This document shows, piece after piece, positions 1 through 11,160 of a DNA stretch of 64,000 bases. The DNA comes from Azadirachta indica (Eukaryota > Streptophyta > Magnoliopsida > Sapindales > Meliaceae). The stretch covers positions 928,824 through 992,823 of the forward strand of contig CM040440.1 in the NCBI GenBank assembly GCA_022749755.1, given 5' to 3'. The notes under the pieces are model-generated. The model was not told where the DNA came from and searched no databases. It saw only the letters and a list, made by a program, of their open reading frames with translations. Both the position numbers and the translations under genes were made by a program. The first letter of the stretch is position 1. Each line of letters opens with the position of its first letter.

Positions 1-475
1 CGTTCGGGAACCAAAACACAAGTCACTAAAGGACCTAAGTGCAAAGCTGAGTGGAACTATTTGAAAGGTTTTTAAACCTTGCAAGTCAGATTTGCATGGC
101 GCGGCCGCACCACTTAGTGGTGCTCCAGCGCCATGCATGCTACCAAAGAGTAGGTGGCATGGCGCCGTAGCGCCACTAGGTGGCGCGATGGCGCCATGCC
201 ACCTGCTCTTGTGCAGTATGCATGACAGAATGCATGGCGCCGTCACACCTCCTAGTGGTGCTACCGCGCCATACCACCTACTCTTGTGCAGAATGCATGA
301 CAGAATACATGGCGCTGCCGCGCTACCAACGGGTGCTACTGCGCCATGCCACCTGCTCTTGTGCAGCATGTATGGCACAGTCGCGGCACCTCTTCAATCA
401 TACTCACTCCCCTGCATGGTTTTTGGTGCCCCAACACCCACTACAATTAATTAAAAAAAAAAGTTTAATTTATTT
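1..475. repeat. LTR-type sequence, older partial copy
   Basis: Bases 1-92 resemble bases about 684-780: both carry 'accaaaac..aagtca', then 'cctaagtg', then a stretch ending 'aaacctt..aagt'. The two stretches are therefore two copies of one repeat, probably LTR body sequence. The first copy runs into the GC-rich tandem array at 93-376 and ends just before an LTR-like start at 476. No protein is supported; the open frames across it are by-products of the tandem repeat. Confidence 0.45.
93..376. repeat. GC-rich tandem repeat, ~75-bp unit, about 3.7 copies
   Basis: Units start near 93, 155, 231 and 306. Each begins 'gcatggcgc', holds an imperfect palindrome around 'ccac..gtgg' and ends 'gcgccatgccacctgctctt' followed by 'gtgcag'. 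The first copy is the most diverged. The array is far richer in GC than its surroundings. A single diverged copy of the unit end recurs near 3636-3660 in the downstream LTR, so the repeat belongs to the retroelement family. Confidence 0.75.
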
Positions 476-1150
476 TGATAAGTGTATAAAAAAAAAAACT
501 TATCATTTACTCTTTAATTAATTTGATTTGTCTATTTAATTCTCTATTTACATTAATATTTAATATTTTTTTTATTATATTTTTTTGCATATCATGAGGG
601 AATTAGTCATTTAAAAATAAATTTGACTCGAAATTATTGAATTCGTTTAAAAAAGAAAGACGTTTGAAAATGAAAACGTAAGGGAAATACAGACCAAAAC
701 GTAAGTCATCAGGGTACCTAAGTGTAAAGTTAAGGGGATCTATTTACAAAATTTTCAAACCTTTTAAGTTAACTTTTCAGTGACTGTGTTTTTTTTTTTT
801 TTTTTTTTTTTGTAGATGAAGAATTTTTGCAAGTTTAATTTTAAATTAAGGGAGTTAGGGAAAAAGATGAAGAGAGAAAAAAAAAGAGAAGAAAAAAGAA
901 AAGAAAAAAATTTAAAAAAAATGTGAAAATAAATATATTTATATATGCTTCTTGTGCGTGCAGGCGCAGGCGTAACACAGATTGCGCGGTGCGGCCGCAC
1001 AAGCAATTGCCCGCCTGCGCCCGTAAGACAGTAAGCGCGGCATGACCGCGTAGAATACTGCGCGGCTGCGCGCGCTTCGCACAAAAATTACGGTGCGGCT
1101 GCACAAGCAATTGCGCGCAAATGCCTGCAGCGTGAACATATTTATGCTAC
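476..1150 (+). repeat. Putative 5' LTR of a non-autonomous gypsy-like element
   Basis: It starts 'tgataagtgtataaa' and matches the sequence starting at 3474 over the first ~130 bases ('cttatcatttactctttaat', 'acattaatatttaat', 'atca.gag'). It contains a long T run near 788-811 and a GC-rich stretch at about 955-1138 with repeated 'gcgcg' and 'tgcggc.gcac' motifs. The right edge is not defined by a clear primer-binding site, so 1150 is an estimate. Confidence 0.45.
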
Positions 1151-1856
1151 GCCTCCCCTATTTTTGCCCCAATATAATCCTCTTTCTATTTGATTCCAAA
1201 TTTCCCTCTTCCTCTAACACAAACACCATCCCAAACACTTTCTCTTTTTCACTCTTTACCTAAATTCAATTACTACACATTTAATCACCATCCCAAATAC
1301 CAAATTACACATATTTCCTTACCAAATTTAAACATTCAATTACCTATAATCTCCCAACATAGCAAGAATTTGGAGAAGTGCAGTGAGAGTAAGGAATTCA
1401 ATCCCAACATTGCATTTTCACTTCAATTTCATGTAAGTTCTCACTAGTGTTAAATTTATTCTTCCAATTGTATATTTATGAAGAAATGTTTAGGGTTGTA
1501 ATGCTAATAGAAAAATGAAGTGTTTGGTTCTTGATTTTTTTGTAGAATTTGTTGTGGGTGTTGTGGAGAAATTAATATTTTGGAAGTGTTTGCATTTTAC
1601 ATTGTAATTTTGGCCTACATTTGAAGGATTGGATTAGAAATTGAGTGGGTTAATAAAAGTGTACACCAGATGTTCGACAAAATGTTTCAGTAAACTTTGG
1701 CCTAGTAATCTTAAGTTTGATAGTTGGAAAATACTTACAGGGTGCTTTAAGAGTGAAAGGAAGGTTGATTAAGTGGATTGAAGTGCAAGATAGGAGGTAG
1801 CAAAAGTGTGCATTCCAAGTGTTCGGTAATTTGCCTAAAAGAATACTTAGAACAAA

Positions 1857-3060
1857 ATGGCACCAAAAAAGGGGAGTTCTTCACAAGTTTCATCAGCTTT
1901 TGACAAAAAGAAATTTGTTTCATGTGAAGCCGAACAAAAGTTTATTAAATTTCAACAAGATGAAAAAGTATTAGTGAGGGAACGAGCATTAAAACCGAGT
2001 TCATAAAATGGAATGATTTTACAATTTATCCGAGATCGGAAATGAGAATCGTTCACGGACTATCCTACCCAAGCAATAGTGCCATTAGTTAGGGAATTCT
2101 ATACTAATGCTTCAGTGAGCAGAGAGAATGACAAAGTGTATATTAGGGGCAAAAGGATTTCATTTAGTTCTGAGGCCATTAACACCTTTTATGGCTTACC
2201 ATCCATTGACGCAGATGAGGATTTGTATGATGCATTTAGGAGAGATAATGAAAACTACACTCAGATTATTAAAGAATTATGTGTTCCTGGAACACAATGG
2301 TTAAGAGTTCGTGGTAGATACAGCAAATCTCTTACTTTTCTGGAAAATACGCTCAATAAATACGCCAAGGCTTGGTATAAATTTATTTGCTCCAATCTCA
2401 TGCCTACATCCCATCTCATCTCAATGAAGTTATAGCAAAAAGAGCATCTCTGCTTTATTGTATTTGTGCTGAGATTACCATTGATATAGGGAAGGTAATA
2501 CAAGACAGTTTGATTGCATCTATTGAAACGAAAACAACGGGGGGACACACACACCCTTGTCTTATTACTGCCTTATGCTTAAAGGGAAGGGTAAGGGTAG
2601 AGGACACAGAGTACAAGATAAATCCGGACTCTCCAATTGATGGGATGGCAATTTCCAAGTTTAACTACTGGGCAGGAGGTGCATCTGTCCGATCCGGCTT
2701 AGGATTTATTGTGGATGATGATAATCAAGTTCCACCAGCACGAAAACCATTACCTTGATTGAGAAAAGGCTCCCTTAATACAATTTCAGAGGCATACCGG
2801 TTAGCCTATGAAAAAAGATTGAGGCGTTAACAAAATCCTTATGAAGGCTTACCAAATCCCCCGTTTGTCCATCAAGATAATGAAGCTGGAGCTTCCTTCT
2901 TACATCACGAAGATCCCATGCAATCAAAGATTGCCGATATGCATCAAAGAATTATTCAACAAGGGCATGAGATTTCTAACACCCGGCAAGAGCAATCAAG
3001 GATGCATCTGTATCAAGTGGACTGCTTTAACACTTTGACTTCATATTTTCAGCAAATACA
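1857..3060 (+). pseudogene. Frameshifted 'putative plant transposon protein' ORF
   Basis: From the ATG at 1857 the frame reads MAPKKGSSSQVSSAF and meets a stop after about 49 codons. A second frame (about 2070-2435) gives PLVREFYTNASV, then YIRGKRISFSSEAINTFYGLP, and a third (2387-2758) carries on through SHLNEVIAKRASLLYCI. The stretch 'VREFY.N...........VRG..I.FS...IN.FYGLP' is the signature I know from the plant 'putative plant transposon protein' domain, which often sits inside LTR elements. Its molecular function is unknown to me. At least one stop and one frameshift break it. It lies between two LTR-like starts (476 and 3474) with no recognisable gag or pol, so the element looks non-autonomous. 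I am fairly sure of the domain and sure that it is broken. Confidence 0.65.
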
Positions 3061-3209
3061 TCCCGATGTTTAATTTCCACCACTTCCACAATTCCCGCCC
3101 ACCCAAGCAAATGAAGATAACAATGCACAATGAAAAGCAAGATTCTTACATCTTACCTTTCAGATAAGATTTTTCTAATTTTCTCCTTTATTTTTTTATC
3201 TTTCAATAT

Positions 3210-3242
3210 CGAGGACAATATTTCCATTAGGTGTGGGGGAGG
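3210..3242 (+). other. Internal purine-rich tract of the retroelement
   Basis: 'gaggacaata' followed by 'aggtgtgggggagga' is the same type of motif as on the minus strand of the Athila-type copies A (14726-14760) and B (29387-29420), where 'gaggacaat' precedes 'ggtttgggtgggg'. The resemblance ties this short element to the Athila group. Confidence 0.45.
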
Positions 3243-3439
3243 AATGAAAAGTAATCGTTTGTTGAACATAGTAAGTTACTACCAATCGCACACATACATG
3301 AAAAAAAAAAACTATTTTGGTTCAAGTTTAACTTATCATGTTCTAGAAGTGTGTTTATTTGATTTTTTTTTTGGTTAATATTATGTTTGCCTGTTTTTAG
3401 TCTTTTCCCCAATATCTATTTTTGTTGGTTTGATTTGCT

Positions 3440-3473
3440 TGAGGACAAGCAAGCATTCAAGTATGGGGGTATT
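3440..3473 (+). other. Polypurine tract before the 3' LTR
   Basis: 'gaggacaagc' and then 'aagtatgggggtat' lie directly before 'tgataagtgcg', the presumed 3' LTR start. A purine-rich tract just before TG is what primes plus-strand synthesis in LTR retrotransposons. Confidence 0.6.
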
Positions 3474-3780
3474 TGATAAGTGCGTAAAAATACACACTTA
3501 TCATTTACTCTTTAATTTGATTTGTTTATTTAATCCTCTACTTACATTAATATTTAATGTATTTTGCTTGTATTTTTTGCAGATCACGAGTTTAATGTAT
3601 TTTGCTTGTATTTTTTGCAGATCACGAGAATTGGCCATTGCGCCATTCATCCTGCTCTTGGGCATCAAGTTTAAGTTTTTAGATTGAACTAAGCGACAGA
3701 GAGAGAGGGAGATTGGAAGAATTTTTGGGCATCAAGTTCAAGGTTTTGAAAATCAAGGCTCTCCCAATCTAGTTTTATTT
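3474..3780 (+). repeat. Putative 3' LTR, internally deleted
   Basis: It starts 'tgataagtgcgtaaa', like the copy at 476. After about 3635 it jumps to a diverged copy of the GC-repeat unit end ('gcgccattcatcctgctctt'), so most of the repeat array and neighbouring LTR body appear deleted compared with the upstream copies. It also holds a perfect 38-bp tandem duplication at 3553-3628. The right edge is uncertain. Confidence 0.4.
3553..3628. repeat. Perfect 38-bp tandem duplication
   Basis: The 38-base string beginning 'tttaatgtattttgcttgta' and ending 'gcagatcacgag' occupies 3553-3590 and is repeated without change at 3591-3628. No mismatch is visible, so the duplication is younger than the element around it. 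Confidence 0.9.
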
Positions 3781-5769
3781 TTTTCTCTTGTCTTTAAACC
3801 TTTGTTTTGAATTGAACAATAGTGAAGTTATTGTTTTTTATGTTGTAGATTGTTAAATTTTTTATTGTGAATTTTGATTGTTAAATTTTTTATTGTGAAT
3901 TTTGAACTTTATCTGATGTGTAGTTAAATTTTTTTTCTAAGACAATGATCTAACAAATTTGAAGCATTCAATTTGTGTAATTATGTTATTTGTTTTGATT
4001 TAATATTTAGTGTTGCGTATTCATTATGATAATTAATGCGTTTTAATATTTGGTTAGTATTTGAATTATTTGTGGATTAATATGAACTGAAAAGTGATTA
4101 TTATCGAAACCAGGTAATGAATACCGTCAATTACATATTAGTCAGAGATGTATTAATATTATTTACGTAGTTAGTTAAGAATTATCACTGAATGTAAAAT
4201 ACTTTTATTTAATTTAATTTACATATAGATATAGTGAATTATTTAGGTGTAAAGTAGATTCGACTGATCTCGAGAAAGACTGTCGAATAATTTAGAATAA
4301 TTAACTAATAACACAGGTATTAAATCAGAATAACATTATCTGGAGAATTGGATGTGAATAAATATAATGAAATCATTAGCCCTAAATCTTTCCATCAGCT
4401 GTATTTGTTTTGATTAAATTGCTCAATAGTTTATTTTACTTTATTTTGTTTTAATTTTTCTCAATTAAATTAATTCAATTTTTTCAGATAAATTCATTAC
4501 TTAATTATCTTCGGTAATTAACAAATTAACTTGTAGAACCAACACTTTCTTACCACTGTATTACTTGTTTGCGATATATGCACTTGTGTTTGTAATTTAT
4601 GCAACATATTTTAATTTTTTATTTTTGGTTTTAAAGTATTTATTTTTTTTATTTTTTATTTTTTTTCTAATCAATAATTGAAGTTCATTAAGTGACAAGA
4701 AACATAGTAAAATAATATAAAAATAATTAAAAACCATGACATTTTTTTGTCTAAAATTTTCAACATATATTTTATTTTTTTCAACAAATACCATCATTTT
4801 TAATTATTTTTATTTTGTTTGACTATTATTTTACATGTAGTGAATTTGTGACTATTATTTGTTAATATATTATTGTTGTTTTTATTATAGATTAGGGTAA
4901 AAATTCAAAGAAATTTGAATAAAAAGTAGAAAGTGTTTAAATTTAAAAAAATCAAATAAGAAAAATGAAAATTTTAAAATAAAAAGTAAAAGGAAGAAAA
5001 ATAAATTAAACTTTTATTTTGTTAATTGAAAATAAATTATTTTCATGTAATTAATTTATTTACATAAAAAATTAATTAAAAATTATTAAAAAAGAGCATT
5101 TATGTCATTATATTAGTTAAATAAAAGTTAAAGTTATTTTTGTTATTAAAGTAATCAATATTGAGTCAGCAGTTAATTTTAACGAAAAATTAACGAAAAG
5201 AATGTGTGTTTAATAATTATATATATATATTTAGAGATTTTATAATTATAAAATAGATTTAAATTTTTTTAATGTAAAATTGAAATTTGATATATATATA
5301 TATATTTTTGTGTGTGTGCATTTATTGTTCAAAGTCTACCATTATACTATTAGGCAAATTAGTAGATTAAAAATAAAAATAAGGTCACTGTTTAAAGACC
5401 GGCCCAATACATGAACAGTATCTCTTAATTACTATTCATTAGATTTATGTAAATGTGTATATATATATTCTACCTATATTTTGTTTGATATTCTTAATTC
5501 AAACACCAACATCTTTAATTACATTTATTAAAATTAAATAAGTAATTTTTTTAATTTTTATATATTTACTGATTAAAAAGTTTTTGACTGAATTAGTATT
5601 AAAAAAACCTAATCTCACGTGGTATAGTAAACGAAGACAAGATTAAAAATTATTTTTTTAAATTTTTAAATAGAAATCAATTAAATTAAAATTATTCTCT
5701 AAAAAGAAGAATATTTAAAATAATTTTTTATTATTTAAATAAAAGTATATTTTATTCTAAGTCTTCTAA
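3781..5769. other. AT-rich spacer, no gene seen
   Basis: The stretch is very AT-rich, with homopolymer runs and short TA microsatellites (about 5218-5230 and 5290-5306). No coding stretch, RNA gene or clear transposon end was recognised. Bases 4085-4560 are somewhat less simple and may be old retroelement sequence, but I cannot assign them. Confidence 0.5.
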
Positions 5770-6170
5770 ATATGTATTTTAGAAAATGATTTGAAAATTA
5801 ATTTTTATTTTAAAAATCAACAGTAATTTTACTAAAACTGTCATTTAAATATGTGAAAAAAGAAAACGATTTAAAAATTGTTTTTATATTTTTTTAAAAT
5901 AACAATAAGTTTATTAAAACTTCTCTAAACACATATTTTAGAAGATGGTTTACAAAAATCGTTTTTATATTTTAGAATTAAAGTCGATTTTGTTAAAACT
6001 GTTCTCTAAATATATATTTTAGAAGATGGTTTACAGAAACCGTTTTTATTTTTTAAATTTAAAGTCGGTTTCATTAAAACAGTTCTTGAAACATATATTT
6101 TAAAAACGGTTTACAAAAACCGTTATTATTTTTTAAAATTAAAAACATTTTTTGAATAAACCGTCTTAAA
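5770..6170. repeat. Five ~80-bp tandem subterminal repeats
   Basis: Units start near 5770, 5850, 5931, 6012 and 6091, each built as 'atatattttaga', 'a.ggttta.a.aa.cgttttta', 'a.ttaaa..c.gttt..ttaaaac'. The motif 'aaacggtttacaaaaaccgtt' is palindromic. The rightmost copies are better conserved than the leftmost. Tandem repeats packed next to a terminal motif (6211-6223) fit the subterminal repeat region of a CACTA-type transposon, where transposase binds. Confidence 0.65.
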
Positions 6171-6210
6171 AAAGAAAAACCGTCTTCTATTTAGTGTACT
6201 TTTTTAATTA

Positions 6211-6223
6211 TTTTCTAGTAGTG
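6211..6223. mobile_element. CACTA-type transposon terminus (right end)
   Basis: 'ttttctagtagtg' is the exact reverse complement of CACTACTAGAAAA, the standard terminal inverted repeat of plant CACTA (En/Spm) elements. It follows the tandem repeats at 5770-6170. A matching left end starting CACTA was not found upstream, so the element is truncated or its left end has diverged. Confidence 0.65.
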
Positions 6224-7855
6224 ATGCTTGCTTATATTGATACTCTATTTGAGGTCTTCCAGTTGCATATCGGTATCTATACGCCTTTACTTTGATTTGA
6301 TAGCTTGTTAAGATTTGGAACCTTTAGCCAGGGGGAAGGAGAAAGCAGTACTAGTTGTCTCAAATTTGTGACATTCAGTAGAGTTGTGACATTCGATTCA
6401 AGTAATTCGCAATTTTTCAGTTGGGAGATGATACTGCTGATTGTTGTTGCTATCTACATTTGTTTTCTGCTGGTTTGCTTGCTTTTGTTTCTCGGTTGGT
6501 TTTGCTGCCTTTTGCTTTAACTTATGGTTTGAGATTTGGACATATTTGTTTGGTTTCAAGTGTAGAATTCTAAATAGCTTTTGGATTAATTTACTATCCT
6601 CTCTATTTCCTTTTGTATGAATACTTTATATCCAATCTAATACGAATAATACCCTGATTTATTCCTTTTCAACAAGAGAAGGAGAAGTGGTCTTACATTA
6701 TCGAAATTGATCTTCTAGTAATAGATTGAACCTAGACTAGCATTGCTGCCCTTATGGTGGGGTCAAATAGAATTCTGATGGTTTCCACCATGTTTGGGCG
6801 TATATAATTGTTGGTATCAAGAATTCTGGCCTCAAACTTACAAGGCAATTCATGCTTTATGCAAGTTTCTATTTTTCCTATTTCTTCAAAGGTTCTAGTT
6901 CATGGGTTATTAAATTTATGCCATTCTTTGCTAAATTTTAAAAATTTTGAATTTTATATAATTGTATGTACTTCTATTATGTCTATATGAGTTTTCATGT
7001 TGTGTTAGGATGTTATCATTTTTGCGTAAGGCTCATGTCATGTTGTATTGGTTTGACTCATTATACATAGTTGTTATAACATAATGTGAAATAAATTAAA
7101 TTTGCAAGATTATTATGTATGCCTTTCTTTTTATTATAGATGTTGCATTCATTTAAGAGGATTAATTAAACTAACAAACTTTGCCGCAGCAAACATTTAA
7201 AATGAAGTTTACCTATCCATATAAACATTTAAAATGTTGTTTTTTTGCAATTTAAAATGTTGTTTTCTGTTTTTTTGTTTGCTATTGGAAGCTGCTACCG
7301 TGGTTGTTGTTTTCTACTGTTTCACCTACTGTTTTCTACTTTTTTCATCTATTGTTTGTTGCCAGGAAGCTGTTGCTATAGCTGTTATTTTCTATTATTT
7401 TTTACTATTGTTTGCTGCTGGGAAAATGTTTTCTTTGTTGCTATTTCGTTGTAGCTTCAGTTGCTTGCTGCATTGGTTTAATTTCAACTACTATGCTACT
7501 GTGATGAATCTTTTTTTGGTAATGTTTTCTTTTCAATTTGCATGTGATTCCCTATAGTCTATTATTTTGAATAGAAAAACTTCTGTGAGGATTTCCATTA
7601 GAATTGTTAATTGACTTAACATTTTAATTTGCCATTAATCTTCAGAAAATTTTTACATTTAACAAACTTAATTTCTCTACGAGTGTTATCTATATTAACC
7701 TTCTTGCTAATTCAAGTTTTATTCATGTTATTTTCCTTGATATAACCTTCCTCTTATATCTAAACATTTGTTAAGGCAGATGATAAATTTTTAATATTTA
7801 ATAACTAATTTCTAATGTTTAACATTAATTGTAATTTTTATTTTATTTTAGAGAA
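6224..7855. other. No gene assigned; possible 5' part of the hAT element
   Basis: Several hydrophobic open frames (for example 7234-7557) consist of T-rich low-complexity sequence with FLLF, CC and VVV runs and no domain. The end of the stretch, 'ttttattttattttag' directly before the transposase ATG, looks like an intron 3' splice site, so part of it may be the leader or an intron of the hAT transposase. Confidence 0.4.
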
Positions 7856-9892
7856 ATGACTTCAAATGATCCACTAGAATCATCAATTACTAAAAGTGAT
7901 GATGATAGTGGCGATAAGACAACTACAAATACTGTAAGAAGTTCAAATCTATAGTGTGGGAAAACTTTGATAGAGTTAGTGTTAGTAGGGAGAGAAAAGC
8001 ATTAAGCAAGCTTTGTAAGATGAAATTGGTGGCATAGCCTACAGATGGTATAAAACATTTGCATGATCACGTGAAGAAGTCTTGCGTCATGTGAAGGCAA
8101 AGAGAAGTAATAAAATATTCAAAGAAGTTGAAAGTGGAGAAAGATAAAGAAGGAAATATGAAAGTGGAGGTTCTTAAGTACCATCCTACGATAACTAGGG
8201 AGATGATTTCTAAAATGCATATTGTGCACAAATATCCTTTTAGTTCTATAATTATTTATAAAAGCAATGAGTTCTCTTAATCCAAGATGGAATATTGTGT
8301 CCCGTAACACAATCAAGAATGATGTTATGGCGATATATGGATCAGAAAAGGCAATCATTTCGAGTCTTTTTTAGCATAGTAAGATTAGAATTGCTCTCAC
8401 AACAAATATGTGGATATGTGGATCACAAACAATAGGGTATATGGCTATTACTAGATACTTTATTGATCATTCTTGGATTTTATATAGAAAGATCTTAAGA
8501 TGATTACTTATAAATGTGTATGTGTGTCTGTGTGTGTGAAAATATGATGCATTTAATTAATATTTCATAATAATTTCAATTAAATTGAATATTTTTGGAC
8601 ATGTAAGTTCCTGTATCTCAAAGCTCCACACATTGAGGATGTAATGTGCAATACGTTGTTCAATCCTTTGGTGATCAATTTGGATCATAGGGGATCTGTT
8701 TTAACTATTGACAAATGTTGTAGCAATAATCACATGATTCAATTATTGGTGGAAAAGTTTGATAGACATGATTTAATTTTGTGTAGATCATTGTATCATA
8801 TTCAATGTATTGCTCATATTTTGAATTTAATTGTTAGATAGGGAAATTGGTAGCACAATTAGTAAAATTCATAATAACGTTACATATTGGTCAACAACAA
8901 CTTAAAAAAGGGAAAAGTTTGAAGAGGTTGCTCATAAATTAGATACTTCATTTACTAAGCAGTTGGTGCTTGATTGTATGACTAAATGAAACTCTACTTA
9001 TCTCACGATTTCTTATGAATTGTAGTAATAGAGTTGTGTTTTCTAGATTAAGGTTGATTAAGACATAATATAGGAGTTTGCCTAGTGAGGAAAAGTAGGA
9101 GTTGACTGAAGTTTTTGCCACTAATTTAAAACCATTCTATAAAGTCACAAAATTATTTTCTAGGACTACATACTCAATTGCTAATTTATTTTTGGTGCAC
9201 ATTTATGAGATAAAATTGTCTTTAATGAGTAATATGCAATAAAATTGTCTTTGAAGGAGTGATATGCATCTCCTTTTTAGAAAATTTGGGAGACAACAAA
9301 AGGCATGTTAGACAAATTTGATAAATATTAAAAGGACGTTTATAGAACTTTATCATTGGCAGCTATATTTGATCCAAGATACAATGAAGTTATTAGAGTT
9401 TTATTTTCCTTAACCCTATCTTGATGCATCGTTATGTCACATTGAGAAAGTTCATAATCTTTGTCAAGATTTTATCAAAGATTATGAAATGAAATTTTCA
9501 TCATGTGAAAATACTTCTACTTTTTGTACAAGTGGTTTACCTTGTTCTTTATTGCCTTTTGATGAGAAACAAGGTGCACATAAATTAAGGTTTAAAAATT
9601 TTGTAGACGTTGATGTGAGTGAAAATAAAATGACTGAATTTGAATTATAATTGGAAGATTGGATATTACCTGACTATGAATCTTTTGACATTTTGGATTG
9701 GTAAAAGGCAAATCAATACAAGTGTCCTTTGTTGTCTAAGATTGCTCAAGACACATTGGCAATCTTGGTATCTACAATTGCTTTTAAGTCAACTTAAAGT
9801 GCAGCTGGTAGAGTTTTAAACTCATATCGTAAGAACTACATCTTAATATAGTGGAAGTTTTGATGTGCACTTAAAGTTGGTTACATGAAGGT
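7856..9892 (+). pseudogene. hAT-superfamily transposase (BED-finger/RICESLEEPER-like), decayed
   Basis: Read across all three frames, this gives the whole layout of a plant hAT transposase. The N-terminal start is MTSNDPLESSITKS. A degraded BED zinc finger follows near 7990-8085 ('LCKMKL', 'DGIKHLHDHVKKSC'), with its first cysteine gone. The catalytic core is clearest at 8644-8841: 'LTIDKCCSNNHMIQLL', then 'LYHIQCIAHILNLIV', matching the family pattern 'T.DN...N..M' and 'C.AHILNLIV'. The C-terminal hAT dimerisation region is at about 9680-9890 ('FDILDW', 'ANQYKCPLLSKIAQDTLAIL', 'RVLNSYRKN'). Stops and frameshifts occur throughout and the catalytic 'DN' has become 'DK', so it is inactive. Terminal inverted repeats were not located. 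The identification is firm and the exact ends are approximate. Confidence 0.85.
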
Positions 9893-10717
9893 ATATAATT
9901 TTTCATATTCATATTTTTTTCTTAATGTTTTTATTGATTTATTTTATATTTTATATTTTTATGTTTTTTAAAGTAAATGGGAGGCTCATTTTAATTTCTA
10001 TTGAAGATGCTACTAGCACATTCATAAAAGTGACTGTTGAAGATTTTCAAGAGGTAAAGATTGTTTATATTAACTTTCAAGAATTGACTTTGATATAATC
10101 TAAATAAGGTTGTTAGCTCTTTTCTTTTAGGTTTTTATAGGATGATGAAGAACATTGAAGAAGTTATAGAAATTTGAGTTATTTATGTTTTCTGTTTTGG
10201 AATGTTGAAAGGTTATGAAAATTTTGAAATTCATGGGTGTTTTTTTGTTAAGAAAAATTGAAGAAATATTAGAAATATTGGATTGTTGGTGTTTATACTG
10301 TAGTGTTGATTTTGTGGTGATTTTGCTAAGTCTCTTTGTGAATGGGAGGCTAATGCTATATATTGAAAGTTTGTATTGGTGTTGATGATTTAATTGTTTC
10401 TTGATGTTAATTTTTTCCTTTTTTTTTTTTTGTGTTTCTTGATGTTTGTCCTTGATATGTTGATTTCTTCTTTTTTTTTTTCATTAAGTTGATGTTATGC
10501 ATGTTAATATTATTAATGTGAAAATTAGCCTTTTTTATTGTTTTGATTTGCTTGTACATGATTAATTAAATTGAAAAAAGAGATATCAAAATGTCATTGA
10601 ATTGAAATAAGAAAATTTTGTTTGGGAAAATACTTGAGGCCAAATGTCAGTAGTACCCAAGGTTATTCATATGTCTAATCCACCTCAAGGTAAACAATGT
10701 AAAGCATTCCTAAGGAG
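9893..10717. other. AT-rich spacer, no gene seen
   Basis: This follows the hAT remnant and contains T-rich runs (10419-10432, 10469-10482). It may include the 3' end of the hAT element, but no terminal repeat was recognised. Confidence 0.4.
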
Positions 10718-11160
10718 GGGACGTGTTGATATCAAATAGTCAAACTCACTTGATTCCAAACCATAGGGTTAGGTCGGAAATGGAACTCAATTTAGATTAT
10801 CACGAAAATAACCAGTGAAAGGATAATGGAAAAATCGTAGGGATAACCATCCCTTATCGCACTTGCCCTAGAACTCTCATTGTGGATAACCATCATACAC
10901 AAATCACATAGGGTTAGCTATCAATTTCATTTATAAAATGGTAAAATTAAAAGGAGACAGGTATGAGATTTTTCAATTATATTGAAACTCTATCAAATTA
11001 CTATCTTACTAAATTTACAAAGAATCTTCTCTTACTTAAGCATCGAAGGGTGTTTGCCAAGAAATCGACTTTCCTCTTTTTTTTTTTTCTCCGAATCATT
11101 CCACTGTGAAGGATAAAGATTGTTCGTCAATATTAAACTTCACAAATTTTGGTTTTAATA
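10718..11160 (+). repeat. Putative Tat-type gypsy LTR with preceding purine tract
   Basis: 'aaggaggggacg' (10718-10730) is a polypurine-type tract followed by 'tgttgatatc', an LTR-like start at 10731. Inside, 11034-11062 reads 'cttacttaagcatcgaaggg' followed by 'tgtttgcc', a motif I associate with Tat-group gypsy LTRs; a diverged copy is at 50484-50512. The right edge is a guess: 'attttggttttaataatatg' near 11148 could be a decayed primer-binding area. The internal region of the element was not found. Confidence 0.4.

Noticed and set aside
93..376. CRISPR-like repeat array
   Set aside because: The units are contiguous without unique spacers and the sequence is clearly plant nuclear DNA.
92..521. 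Open frames of 120 and 113 codons
   Set aside because: They run through the 75-bp tandem repeat, start at a non-ATG codon in one case, and show only the repeat's own periodicity.
7234..7557. Hydrophobic open frames that could be membrane proteins
   Set aside because: T-rich low-complexity DNA gives F, L, V and C runs by chance; no start context or family likeness.
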